Positions 33,022-41,831 of a stretch of 45,002 nt of DNA are shown here, one piece after another (position 1 is the first letter of the stretch; each line of letters opens with the position of its first letter). The notes beneath the pieces were generated by a model. The model was not told the DNA's origin, ran no database searches, and worked only from the letters and a program-made list of their open reading frames with translations. A program made the position numbers and the translations under genes. Origin of the DNA: Alphaproteobacteria bacterium UBA3002 (GTDB taxonomy: Bacteria > Pseudomonadota > Alphaproteobacteria > Rickettsiales > UBA3002); NCBI GenBank assembly GCA_002346425.1, contig DDZS01000050.1:1-45002 (forward strand), read 5' to 3'.

Positions 33022-34368
33022 ATGTCTGAGCATAATATCGCCGCGATAATTCTGGCCGCCGGCAAAGGGACGCGAATGAAGTCGCAAATGCCTAAAGTGC
33101 TGCATAAAGTAGCGAACCGGCCCATGCTAGGACATGTCATGGAAGCGGCCAGCGCCGCGGGTTGCGCGCCAACTGTCGTCGTTACGTCGCCGGATATGCC
33201 GGAAGTGGCAGAATATGCCCGTAAACGCGAATGTCAGATCGCGCATCAAGAGGTGCAGCTTGGCACAGGACATGCCGTGCAATGCGCGCAAGATGCGCTG
33301 GCAGATCATCATGGGCATGTAGTGGTATTATTCGGCGATAGCCCGCTGATTCTTCCTGACACGATTAGCCAGCTTGCCGAAGTTTTGAACCGCGACGCGG
33401 AAACGGCTGTCGCTGTATTCGGCTTCGACGTGCCAACTCCACCTGCCTATGGCCGCCTCATTACCTCCGGCAATGGCGAGCTGGAGCGAATTGTTGAAGC
33501 CAAAGATGCCTCGCCCGAGGAATTGGCCGTGACCGTCTGTAATTCTGGCGTCATGGCGATTCGCGGCTCTTTGGTATGGAATTTACTTGCCGCCATCGAC
33601 AATCAAAACGCGCAGGAAGAATATTACCTGACCGATATTATCGCCGCCGCGCGTGCAGAAGGCTATCGTTGCCGCGTGGTAATGGGCGACGAAACAGAAG
33701 CGCTCGGGATCAATTCACGTCAGCAACTCGCGCAGGTCGAAAGGCTGATGCAAACCCGCCTGCGTAACACAGCAATGGATGAGGGCGTCACCCTGCAGGA
33801 CCCGGCGTCTACCTTTTTAAGCGCTGACACTGAATATGGCACCGACATCACCATTCAACCCGGCGTCTTTATCGGCCCGGATGTTGTTATCGGCGACGGC
33901 GTGGAAATTCGCGCTTTCTCGCATCTGGAAGGCTGTGTCATCGGCGATCGCGCACTAATCGGCCCCTATGCTCGCATACGGCCGGGTAGCAATATCGGCG
34001 CGGAAAGCAAAATCGGCAATTTCGTCGAGCTTAAAAAAGCCGAACTCGAAGAAGGCGTCAAAGTCTCGCACCTCTCTTACATTGGCGATGCGTTTATTGG
34101 CGCGGAAAGCAATATCGGCGCCGGCACCATCACCTGCAACTATGATGGCTATAAAAAATACCACACTGAAATTGGAAAAGATGTGTTTATCGGCTCCAAC
34201 TCCGCGCTGGTCGCCCCCATCGTAATTGGCTCCGGCGCGTATGTGGGTGCTGGCTCCGTCGTCACCGACAATGTCGCCTCCGATGGCCTTGCTATCGCAC
34301 GCTCGCGTCAAGAAGTGAAAGAGGCTTGGGGCAAAGCATTCCGGGAGCGGATGGAGCAGGACTCGTAA
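33022..34368 (+). CDS. glmU: Bifunctional UDP-N-acetylglucosamine pyrophosphorylase / glucosamine-1-phosphate acetyltransferase
   Basis: Makes UDP-GlcNAc, the precursor of peptidoglycan and lipopolysaccharide. It has 448 residues. The N-terminal nucleotidyltransferase motif is LAAGKGTRMKS (11-21) with the following MPKVLHK. The C-terminal part is a left-handed beta-helix of hexapeptide repeats (IGPYARIRPGS, IGNFVELKKAE) with the acetyltransferase active site CNYDGYKKYHTEIG. It is upstream of pyrH and divergent from rmuC. A small hairpin (34367-34385) overlaps its stop codon, without a T-run. Confidence 0.96.
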   Translation: MSEHNIAAIILAAGKGTRMKSQMPKVLHKVANRPMLGHVMEAASAAGCAPTVVVTSPDMPEVAEYARKRECQIAHQEVQLGTGHAVQCAQDALADHHGHVVVLFGDSPLILPDTISQLAEVLNRDAETAVAVFGFDVPTPPAYGRLITSGNGELERIVEAKDASPEELAVTVCNSGVMAIRGSLVWNLLAAIDNQNAQEEYYLTDIIAAARAEGYRCRVVMGDETEALGINSRQQLAQVERLMQTRLRNTAMDEGVTLQDPASTFLSADTEYGTDITIQPGVFIGPDVVIGDGVEIRAFSHLEGCVIGDRALIGPYARIRPGSNIGAESKIGNFVELKKAELEEGVKVSHLSYIGDAFIGAESNIGAGTITCNYDGYKKYHTEIGKDVFIGSNSALVAPIVIGSGAYVGAGSVVTDNVASDGLAIARSRQEVKEAWGKAFRERMEQDS

Positions 34369-34385
34369 TTTTCTTCAGGAAAATT
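34367..34385 (+). other. Small hairpin at the glmU stop codon
   Basis: AATTTTC (34367-34373), loop TTCAG, GAAAATT (34379-34385): seven base pairs, AT-rich. It has no following T-run, so it is at best a weak 3'-end structure before the pyrH promoter. Confidence 0.35.
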
Positions 34386-34397
34386 CGGGCAATGCGA

Positions 34398-34426
34398 TTT
34401 ACAATCCGCCGATTGGGACGTATAAC
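34398..34426 (+). promoter_or_regulatory. Strong leaderless promoter of pyrH
   Basis: TTTACA (34398-34403, five of six), an exact 17-base spacer, TATAAC (34421-34426, five of six), then eight bases to ATG 34435. There is no purine-rich ribosome site. This is the best sigma70-like match in the window, and its spacing predicts a 5' end at or within about two bases of the start codon. Confidence 0.65.
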
Positions 34427-34434
34427 TTTATTTC

Positions 34435-35175
34435 ATGCCCACATCCCTTCCCGATCTTGACCCTACCCCCAATTACAAACGCGTTCTGATTAAAGTCTCC
34501 GGCGAAGCCCTGATGGGCGAACAAGCCTTTGGGCAGGATATCGGAACGATGGAACGCATTGCGCTCGATATCAAAGCGGTAATCGAACTGGGTGTGGAAG
34601 TATGCATCGTTGTAGGCGGCGGCAACATCTTCCGCGGGGTTTCCGGGGCCGCTAAAGGCATGGACCGCGCTTCGGCAGATTATATGGGTATGCTAGCGAC
34701 GGTAATGAACGCGTTAGCTCTCCAAAACGTCATGGAACTGAATGGCCTCGAAACGCGGGTATTGTCAGCGATTACCATTCAGGAAGTCGCCGAACCCTAT
34801 ATTCGCCGCCGCGCGATTCGGCATATGGAGCGCGGACGCGTGGTGATTTTTGCTGCCGGAACGGGCAATCCCTATTTTACCACCGATTCCGCGGCAGCGT
34901 TGCGCGCAGCGGAAATGGATTGCGATGCCCTGATGAAAGGCACGCAAGTGGATGGCGTCTATGACAAAGACCCGAAACTACATAAAGATGCCAAACGCTT
35001 CGGCACGCTGACCTACCACGATGTCCTCGCCAAAGATTTGAAGGTGATGGATGCCTCGGCGATTTCGCTGGCGCGCAACAGTCAGATTCCGGTTCTCGTC
35101 TTTTCGATTGGGGAGCCCGGCTCCTTCGCCCGCGTGATTACTGGACAGGGCCGCTATACTATCATACAAGACTAG
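34435..35175 (+). CDS. pyrH: UMP kinase
   Basis: Phosphorylates UMP to UDP. It has 246 residues of the amino-acid-kinase fold: RVLIKVSGEALMG at the N-terminus, VVGGGNIFRGVSG, AAGTGNPYFTTDSAAALRA and MKGTQVDGVYDKDP. A 15-residue Pro-rich leader (MPTSLPDLDPTPN) precedes the fold. It heads the pyrH-frr-uppS-cdsA-dxr-rseP-bamA run. rpsB and tsf, which usually precede pyrH, are replaced by glmU, and pyrH has its own promoter. Confidence 0.97.
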   Translation: MPTSLPDLDPTPNYKRVLIKVSGEALMGEQAFGQDIGTMERIALDIKAVIELGVEVCIVVGGGNIFRGVSGAAKGMDRASADYMGMLATVMNALALQNVMELNGLETRVLSAITIQEVAEPYIRRRAIRHMERGRVVIFAAGTGNPYFTTDSAAALRAAEMDCDALMKGTQVDGVYDKDPKLHKDAKRFGTLTYHDVLAKDLKVMDASAISLARNSQIPVLVFSIGEPGSFARVITGQGRYTIIQD

Positions 35176-35193
35176 CAGATAACGCCGTCATTG

Positions 35194-35216
35194 CCTGAAT
35201 TGTGACGTAATTCAGG
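35194..35216 (+). other. Perfect inverted repeat between pyrH and frr
   Basis: CCTGAATT (35194-35201), loop GTGACGT, AATTCAGG (35209-35216). An eight-base-pair perfect stem 28 bases before the frr ATG and 19 after the pyrH stop, without a T-run. It may be an RNA processing or attenuation structure, or an operator. Confidence 0.55.
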
Positions 35217-35244
35217 TCATTGCAGCTATGTAAAAGGAGTAACC

Positions 35245-35796
35245 ATGACCGATTTAAAAGACCTCGAGCGCCGGATGGATGGCGCGATCCAGAAATTACA
35301 TGATGATTTTGCGGGCCTGCGCACTGGGCGCGCCAGCGCCAACATGCTCGATCCTGTACAGGTGGAAGCTTACGGTAGCCATATGCCGCTGAATCAGGTG
35401 GCGAATGTCACCACGCCGGAAGCGCGGATGCTGGTGGTCAATGTCTGGGATAAAAGCATGGTGAAAGCCGTTGAAAAGGCGATTGCCAACTCTAACCTCG
35501 GCCTGAACCCAGCAGCGGATGGACAAACGATTCGCGTTCCTGTACCCGAACTTTCGGAAGAACGCCGTAAAGAGTTAACCAAAGTGGCCAGCCAATATGC
35601 CGAAAATGCGAAAGTGGCCGTGCGCAATGTGCGCCGCGATGGCATGGATTCGCTGAAAAAAGAAGAAAAAGACGGCGATATTTCTGAAGACGATCAACGT
35701 CGTTTGGGCGATGAAATTCAGAAAATGACCGATAAGCACGTGGCCGAAGCGGATAAAGTGCTGGCCGATAAAGAAAAGGACATCATGAGCGTCTAA
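35245..35796 (+). CDS. frr: Ribosome recycling factor
   Basis: Splits post-termination ribosomes together with EF-G. It has 183 residues, the standard length: FAGLRTGRASANMLDPV near the N-terminus, PVPELSEERRKELTKVASQ in the middle, and the C-terminal helix with AEADKVLADKEKDIMSV. A clear ribosome site AAGGAG (35234-35239) lies five bases before the ATG. It is preceded by the inverted repeat at 35194-35216. Confidence 0.97.
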   Translation: MTDLKDLERRMDGAIQKLHDDFAGLRTGRASANMLDPVQVEAYGSHMPLNQVANVTTPEARMLVVNVWDKSMVKAVEKAIANSNLGLNPAADGQTIRVPVPELSEERRKELTKVASQYAENAKVAVRNVRRDGMDSLKKEEKDGDISEDDQRRLGDEIQKMTDKHVAEADKVLADKEKDIMSV

Positions 35797-35812
35797 TCGC
35801 GCCGCACAGGAT

Positions 35813-36496
35813 ATGTCGATACCCAAGCACATCGCAATTATTATGGACGGCAATGGGCGCTGGGCAACGCGGCATGGCACTAGCCGTAAAGCCGGGCATC
35901 AACAAGGGTCTGAAGCATTACGCAATCTGTTGGAAAACAGCCGAGAGCTGGGTGTCGAAGTGTTTACTGTCTACGCCTTTTCTTCGGAAAACTGGCAGCG
36001 CTCGCCGGAAGAAGTCTCCGATCTGATGGACTTGCTACGCTATTATCTGCGGCATGAGATTAAGAAGCTGCACAAGGATGGGGTGAAAGTCTGTTTTATC
36101 GGAGACCGCACAGCCCTGTCATCTGATTTACAAACGGAGTTAGAAAAGGCCGAATTACTCACCGAGAATAATCAGGCACTGACACTTGTCGTGGCCCTAA
36201 GCTATGGCAGCCGCCAGGAATTGGTGCGGGCGATGAACAAAATCGACGGCGAGATAACGGTCGATGCTGTTTGCAACGCGTTAGATACCGCCAATTGGCC
36301 AGAACCCGATTTGCTGATTCGCACGGGCGGTGAAAAACGCCTCAGTAATTTTCTGCTATGGCAATGTGCCTATACCGAGCTTTATTTCACCGAGACCTTA
36401 TGGCCAGATTTTACCATTGAACATCTACACGAAGCACTTGCCGATTATGCGCAGCGCGAACGTCGCTTCGGTAGCCGTCCGGGATTAGCGGCATGA
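35813..36496 (+). CDS. uppS: Undecaprenyl pyrophosphate synthase (cis-prenyltransferase)
   Basis: Builds the C55 carrier lipid for cell-wall synthesis. It has 227 residues, with IAIIMDGNGRWA (pyrophosphate-binding Asp) at the N-terminus, YAFSSENWQRSPEEV and the C-terminal RTGGEKRLSNFLLWQ plus YTELYFTETLWPDF. The ATG is 17 bases after frr with AGG close to it. Its stop overlaps the cdsA start as ATGA. Confidence 0.97.
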   Translation: MSIPKHIAIIMDGNGRWATRHGTSRKAGHQQGSEALRNLLENSRELGVEVFTVYAFSSENWQRSPEEVSDLMDLLRYYLRHEIKKLHKDGVKVCFIGDRTALSSDLQTELEKAELLTENNQALTLVVALSYGSRQELVRAMNKIDGEITVDAVCNALDTANWPEPDLLIRTGGEKRLSNFLLWQCAYTELYFTETLWPDFTIEHLHEALADYAQRERRFGSRPGLAA

Positions 36497-37158
36497 TTTA
36501 CGGAGAATTACCTTTACGTATTTTCTCAGGCGTGCTGCTCGGTTTCCTGACCTTTATCGCGCTTTTTGCCAGCGCCATGAGTTTCTTCGCACTCGTCATC
36601 ATTCTCGCCCTGCTCATGTATAGCGAATGGCTGGAACTGACCGAAGAGTTTCCCTTTGCCAATCGCGTTGGCGGTTTATTTTACGTGGGCATCCCCGTTT
36701 GGTCGATCATTGTATTGCGCGACGCGCCCATGCCTTCCGTGGAAGACGTAGCGACCACGCCATACTATGTGCTGTTTTTATTCCTTATCGTTATCGCGAC
36801 TGATATCGGCGGCTACGTCGTTGGCAAAAGCTTTGGAAAACATAAACTGGCCCCCGTTATCAGCCCGGGAAAAACCTGGGAAGGAGCCTTTGGTGGCATC
36901 TTATTTAGCGTGAGCGCAGCCGTCATTTTTTCTTTAGTCAAACCAGAGCATATGAGTTTCGTGAATGCGCTCTGGCAGTCTATGCTACTCAGCATGGTAG
37001 CGCAAAGTGGCGATTTATTTGAAAGCTGGATCAAGCGCAAAGCGGGCGTTAAACATAGCGGCACGCTTATGCCCGGCCATGGCGGATTGCTCGACCGGGT
37101 AGATGGGCTGGTCTTTGCGGCCCCCGTTTATGCGTTGATGGTCTTACCGAGTTATTAA
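36493..37158 (+). CDS. cdsA: Phosphatidate cytidylyltransferase
   Basis: Makes CDP-diacylglycerol for phospholipid synthesis. It has 221 residues and is shorter than the E. coli enzyme (about 285) by reduction at the N-terminal membrane region. Several hydrophobic segments are visible (about 8-38, 52-70, 92-112, 138-152). The signature is near the C-terminus: SQSGDLFESWIKRKAGVKHS is represented by AQSGDLFESWIKR, followed by MPGHGGLLDRVDGL. It is translationally coupled to uppS, and dxr begins one base after its stop. Confidence 0.95.
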   Translation: MIYGELPLRIFSGVLLGFLTFIALFASAMSFFALVIILALLMYSEWLELTEEFPFANRVGGLFYVGIPVWSIIVLRDAPMPSVEDVATTPYYVLFLFLIVIATDIGGYVVGKSFGKHKLAPVISPGKTWEGAFGGILFSVSAAVIFSLVKPEHMSFVNALWQSMLLSMVAQSGDLFESWIKRKAGVKHSGTLMPGHGGLLDRVDGLVFAAPVYALMVLPSY

Positions 37159-37159
37159 G

Positions 37160-38344
37160 ATGCAGCTGGCACCCGCCCCTCAAACAGCGCCGAAGCGCCT
37201 GAGCATTCTTGGCGCGACCGGTTCCATCGGTTGCTCTACGCTGGCTTTAGTTCAGGAACATCCGGAACAATTTTGTATTGAAGCTCTCACCGCGCAAGAC
37301 AATGTCGACAAATTGATTGAGCAAGCGGTGACCTTTCGCCCAGCATTAGCGGTAATCGGTAACGAAGCTCATTATCAAACTTTAAAAGATGCCTTGTCAC
37401 CCTACGGCATTACCTGCGCTGCCGGAGCCGAAGCCATTTGCGAAGCGGCGCAGCGTCCGGTTGATACCGTAATGATGGCCATCGTCGGTGCAGTTAGCCT
37501 GCGCCCCACCTTCTGCGCGATCGAAGCGGGAAGCAGCATTGCTTTTGCCAGTAAGGAGTGCCTTGTATGCGCAGGGGAACTGATGATGGAAGCCTGCCGC
37601 AAAAGCGGTGCAACCTTACTGCCAGTCGATTCTGAACATAATGCCATTTTTCAGGTATTTGATTTCGAGCAACCGGATGCCATCGAAAAAATCACCCTCA
37701 CCGCGTCGGGCGGGCCTTTCCGCAGCTGGACGGCCGAGGCAATGGCGAAAGCAACGCCGGAGCAGGCCGTGGCGCACCCCAACTGGTCGATGGGCGCGAA
37801 AATATCGGTCGACTCGGCGACCATGATGAATAAAGCACTCGAAGTGATTGAGGCTTATCATCTCTTTCCCTTACGCTCTGAACAGATCGAGGTCGTCGTC
37901 CACCCCGAATCAATTATTCATAGTTTTGTGCACTATCGCGATGGGTCAGTCCTCGCCCAACTCGGTATGCCAGATATGCGGATTCCCATTGCACACACCT
38001 TAAGCTGGCCGCAGCGCATGAAAACACAAAACCCAGCCCTTTCCCTGACAGAGATGGGTGCCCTCACCTTTGAAGCACCCGATGCAGAGCGGTTTCCGGC
38101 ATTACGTATTGTGCGTGACGTCCTCGCCGCGAAACCCGGGGCAGCCATCGCGTTTAATGCCGCAAATGAAGTCGCAGTTGAGGCATTTTTAGCAGGCACC
38201 CTACCCTTTGGCCGCATTGCGCCACTGGTAGAGGCTATCCTCCCGCACTATCTGGATAAAAGCGTTTCGTCGCTCGATGAAGTCGTGTATCTTAATGATC
38301 AAGCCCGCCAAGAGGCGAAACAACACATACACTCGTCCTCCTAG
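37160..38344 (+). CDS. dxr: 1-deoxy-D-xylulose 5-phosphate reductoisomerase
   Basis: First committed step of the MEP isoprenoid pathway and the target of fosmidomycin. It has 394 residues: NADPH-binding LSILGATGSIGCSTLAL, ASKECLVCAGE, substrate and metal motif PVDSEHNAIFQ, the flexible-loop region ASGGPFRSW, and MGAKISVDSATMMNKALE. It supplies precursors to UppS, encoded two genes upstream. The start follows the cdsA stop after one base. Confidence 0.97.
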   Translation: MQLAPAPQTAPKRLSILGATGSIGCSTLALVQEHPEQFCIEALTAQDNVDKLIEQAVTFRPALAVIGNEAHYQTLKDALSPYGITCAAGAEAICEAAQRPVDTVMMAIVGAVSLRPTFCAIEAGSSIAFASKECLVCAGELMMEACRKSGATLLPVDSEHNAIFQVFDFEQPDAIEKITLTASGGPFRSWTAEAMAKATPEQAVAHPNWSMGAKISVDSATMMNKALEVIEAYHLFPLRSEQIEVVVHPESIIHSFVHYRDGSVLAQLGMPDMRIPIAHTLSWPQRMKTQNPALSLTEMGALTFEAPDAERFPALRIVRDVLAAKPGAAIAFNAANEVAVEAFLAGTLPFGRIAPLVEAILPHYLDKSVSSLDEVVYLNDQARQEAKQHIHSSS

Positions 38345-38365
38345 GACAGAGTAAAAGGGAAAGTT

Positions 38366-39493
38366 ATGGAATTTATTGCCACCGGTTTTCATTACCTCTG
38401 GTCTTTCGTCGTCATTCTATCCGTGATCGTGTTCATTCACGAATTTGGCCATTATCTGGTCGCGAAGCTATGCGGTGTTAAAATTGAGACTTTCTCAATC
38501 GGATTTGGGCGTGAAATTTTTGGCTTTAACGACCGTACCGGTACCCGTTGGAAATTTTCCCTTCTGCCCTTTGGTGGCTATGTCAAAATGTTTGGCGATG
38601 CCGGAGCGGCGAGTACTGCCGATAAAGATAAGCTCGATCAGATGAGTGAGGCAGACAAAAAGGTCAGCTTTCATTATAAAAAACTCTGGCAAAAAGCCTT
38701 AATCGTCGCTGCCGGGCCCATCTCTAACTTTATCCTGACCATCGCGGTCTTCACCTATTTTCTCTATAGCACGGGCATCAACTCGACCGATCCGATCGTC
38801 GGAGAAGTCATTCCCGATACGCCCGCACAGTCGGCGGGATTACAGGCGGGTGATCGCATCTTGTCGGTGAATGGTGAAGAAACGCCAAAGTTCCGCGATA
38901 TTCCGGGAAAAATCATCACGAATCTCGGCGAAGAGGTCGATCTGCATATTGAGCGTAATGGCGAAAAAATGCATATCAGCTTGATTCCGATGATGAGCGA
39001 AGAAGAAGATGCGCTCGGCAATAAAATGCAGCGCCCGCTTATCGGTATTCAAAGCCAGACGGTGAAAGTAGAAGATTTAAGCTTCCCGCAAGCTGTGGGC
39101 CATGCGACCTATCGCACCTATGATCTTTGCGTGACCAGCCTGCATTTTATTGGGCAAATGATCACCGGCGACCGCTCCGCGCGTGATATGAAAGGCCCCA
39201 TCGGCATTGCCCAGCTTTCCGGGCAAGTTACCCAACAAGGCGATACGACCGGTGAAACGGTGCGCACGATACTGTGGTTTATCGCCTTACTTTCCGCCAA
39301 TCTTGGGCTGATCAATTTATTTCCCATCCCCATGCTTGATGGAGGGCATCTTGCCTATTATGGAGTGGAAGCCCTGCGTGGTCGCCCGATGGCCGAGAAG
39401 TTTCAAGAATATGGATTCCGTGCCGGATTTGCCTTGATTCTCATGCTGATGGCATTCACCATTTTCAATGATTTACGCAACCTCGTTTCGTAA
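38366..39493 (+). CDS. rseP: RseP-type site-2 intramembrane zinc metalloprotease
   Basis: Cleaves transmembrane anti-sigma factors or other membrane substrates within the bilayer. It has 375 residues. The zinc motif HEFGH is at 25-29 inside the first transmembrane segment, with a second motif NLFPIPMLDGGHL near 320-330. One PDZ domain lies between (about 135-200, IVGEVIPDTPAQSAGLQAGDR); E. coli RseP has two. At least three further hydrophobic segments are present. AAGGGAAAG provides the ribosome site. In alphaproteobacteria this is the MmpA-like type. Confidence 0.95.
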   Translation: MEFIATGFHYLWSFVVILSVIVFIHEFGHYLVAKLCGVKIETFSIGFGREIFGFNDRTGTRWKFSLLPFGGYVKMFGDAGAASTADKDKLDQMSEADKKVSFHYKKLWQKALIVAAGPISNFILTIAVFTYFLYSTGINSTDPIVGEVIPDTPAQSAGLQAGDRILSVNGEETPKFRDIPGKIITNLGEEVDLHIERNGEKMHISLIPMMSEEEDALGNKMQRPLIGIQSQTVKVEDLSFPQAVGHATYRTYDLCVTSLHFIGQMITGDRSARDMKGPIGIAQLSGQVTQQGDTTGETVRTILWFIALLSANLGLINLFPIPMLDGGHLAYYGVEALRGRPMAEKFQEYGFRAGFALILMLMAFTIFNDLRNLVS

Positions 39494-39554
39494 CACACAA
39501 TCCGCCTTTGAGGCATTGCCAAAGCTGCGATTTTAGGGCACAACCTACCCACCT

Positions 39555-41816
39555 ATGATGCGCTATGTGTTGATGCTGTTTTTCGTGTGCCTGCCTTTCT
39601 CGGCACAGGCCCAATCGTCCTCGATGTATGTCGAAGACATTATCATCAGCGGCAATCAGCGGATTGAGAATTCCACGATCCTGACGTATCTCGGTATTTC
39701 CGAAGGCGACATGGCCGATGGTGAGTCCATCAATCGCGGCCTGAAGAAGCTTTATGAAACCGGTTTCTTTGCCGATGTACGCATCACGACAGATGGGGAT
39801 GATCTAATGGTCACCGTTATCGAAAACCCGAGCATCAACCGTGTTGCCTATGAAGGTAACGATGCGATTGACGACGAGGACCTGGAAGCTGAGACAACGC
39901 TGCGTTCGCGCTCTACCTTTACGCGCACCGCGGTTCAGCGCGATGTCGAGCGCCTGCTCAATGTGTATCGCCGCAACGGGTATTATTCCGCCACTATTGA
40001 GCCGCAAATTATTCAGCGTGAACAAAACCGGGTTGATCTGGCTTTCGATATTACCGAAGGGGAAAAAACATCCATCCGCAATATCAGCTTTATCGGCAAT
40101 GAAGCCTTTTCTACTGCCGATCTAAGCCGGGTGATCAGTTCAACCGAATATGCGTGGTATAAACTACTGTCCAGTGACGATAATTACGATCCGGATCGCT
40201 TGGAATATGACAAAGAACTGCTGCGGCGCTTTTACCGCGCAGAAGGCTATGCCGATTTCAATGTCACCTCCGCTTTTGCCGAATTAACCCCGCAACGCGA
40301 TGCGTTTTTATTGACCTTCACGCTGGATGAGGGGGATCGTTATACCTTGAACAAGGTCGATGTCGAAAACGATCTTGATCGTGATCTGATTCCGAATCTG
40401 GATGAATTACTGCTGACCAAAGCAGGCGACCGCTATGACGCCTCGGCCGTGGAAAATAGTATCGATGCGATTATCGAAGAGCTGGGCGATAAAGGTTATG
40501 CATTTGTTGAAATCGAGCCCTCACTGGAGCGTGACACCCAAGCCGACACCATCGACCTGACCTATGTTATTAAGCAGGGCCCGCGCGTCTATGTGGAACG
40601 TATCGACATTATCGGCAATATCTCAACGCTGGATGAAGTCGTTCGCCGTGAATTGCGTTTTGTCGAAGGCGATGCCTATAGCACCACCAAATTACGCCGG
40701 TCCGAACAGCGCCTGAAGAATCTGGGCTTCTTCGAAACTGTAAATGTCACCACCGACCCCGGCTCGACGCCGGATCGCACGATCATCACCGTCGACGTGA
40801 AAGAACAATCGACCGGCGAAATCTCACTCGGTGCTGGCTATTCGTCGACCGATGGCGCGTTGGCGGATGTGGGGATTACCGAGCGCAACTTGCTGGGCCG
40901 TGGCCAGACCTTACGTTTCCGCGTCCTTGCCGCAGCACGTCGCCAACAGTTTGATATTGGCTTTACCGAACCGTATTTGTTCAATCGCGAACTATCCGGC
41001 GGGGTTGACTTGTATAAAATCACGCAGGATTTTCGTACCGAAGCGTCTTTTGAACGCGCGGCACTCGGGGGTAAATTACGGGCGGGGTATAGTTTCAGCG
41101 AATATCTGACGCAGCAGCTTTATTACTCGATCGAACAAAACGAAATCTCCGATGTCGATCCTTTCGCCTCGCGCTTTATTAAAGATCAGGAAGGCGAGAA
41201 TATTACCTCGCTGGTCGGCCATACATTGACCTATGATCGCCGCGACAATCGCTTTGCCCCAACCGATGGCTTGCTCCTGCGTTTAACGCAAGATGTCGCA
41301 GGCGTCGGCGGGGATGATCACTTCTTACGTAACGAAGTGCAGAGCGAATATTATATCCCGCTTGCCAAGCAATGGACCCTAGCCTTTGCAGGATCTGCCG
41401 GCCATATTTTCGGATTTGGCGAAGATGTACGTATTAACCAGCGCTTCTTCGTTGGCGGCCGCGAATTGCGTGGTTTTGAAGACGCCGGTATTGGCCCGCG
41501 CGATGACACGACCGATGACTCCTTGGGTGGTAATGTGTATTACACCGCCTCGAGCGAGCTGCAATTCCCGCTTGGCCTGCCCGATGATCTCGGCTTTACC
41601 GGCGCACTCTTTATCGATACCGGCTCGCTGTGGGATTCGGAAGATTCCGGCCCCGAAGTAGTGGGTAATGACCACTTATTACGCGCGTCAGCTGGTGTTG
41701 GTGTGACCTGGGCTTCCCCATTCGGCCCGATCCGGATCGATTTGGCGAAACCGTTCCTGTCCGAAGATTACGATATCGAAGAGACCTTCCGCTTCAGCTT
41801 CGGAACGCGCTTCTAA
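39555..41816 (+). CDS. bamA: Outer membrane protein assembly factor BamA
   Basis: Core of the BAM complex, 753 residues with a signal peptide (about residues 1-19, ending SAQA). Five POTRA domains span about 22-345 (for example EDIIISGNQRIENSTILTY and VYVERIDIIGNISTLDEVV). A C-terminal 16-strand barrel contains the conserved GGRELRGFEDAG (VRGF/Y-type motif of barrel strand loop 6) and ends FRFSFGTRF with terminal Phe. It is last in the pyrH-bamA run. No ribosome site or good -10 box is visible immediately upstream, so it is probably co-transcribed with rseP. It converges with the 663-residue gene. Confidence 0.97.
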   Translation: MMRYVLMLFFVCLPFSAQAQSSSMYVEDIIISGNQRIENSTILTYLGISEGDMADGESINRGLKKLYETGFFADVRITTDGDDLMVTVIENPSINRVAYEGNDAIDDEDLEAETTLRSRSTFTRTAVQRDVERLLNVYRRNGYYSATIEPQIIQREQNRVDLAFDITEGEKTSIRNISFIGNEAFSTADLSRVISSTEYAWYKLLSSDDNYDPDRLEYDKELLRRFYRAEGYADFNVTSAFAELTPQRDAFLLTFTLDEGDRYTLNKVDVENDLDRDLIPNLDELLLTKAGDRYDASAVENSIDAIIEELGDKGYAFVEIEPSLERDTQADTIDLTYVIKQGPRVYVERIDIIGNISTLDEVVRRELRFVEGDAYSTTKLRRSEQRLKNLGFFETVNVTTDPGSTPDRTIITVDVKEQSTGEISLGAGYSSTDGALADVGITERNLLGRGQTLRFRVLAAARRQQFDIGFTEPYLFNRELSGGVDLYKITQDFRTEASFERAALGGKLRAGYSFSEYLTQQLYYSIEQNEISDVDPFASRFIKDQEGENITSLVGHTLTYDRRDNRFAPTDGLLLRLTQDVAGVGGDDHFLRNEVQSEYYIPLAKQWTLAFAGSAGHIFGFGEDVRINQRFFVGGRELRGFEDAGIGPRDDTTDDSLGGNVYYTASSELQFPLGLPDDLGFTGALFIDTGSLWDSEDSGPEVVGNDHLLRASAGVGVTWASPFGPIRIDLAKPFLSEDYDIEETFRFSFGTRF

Positions 41817-41831
41817 GTTAGAAATATAAAA

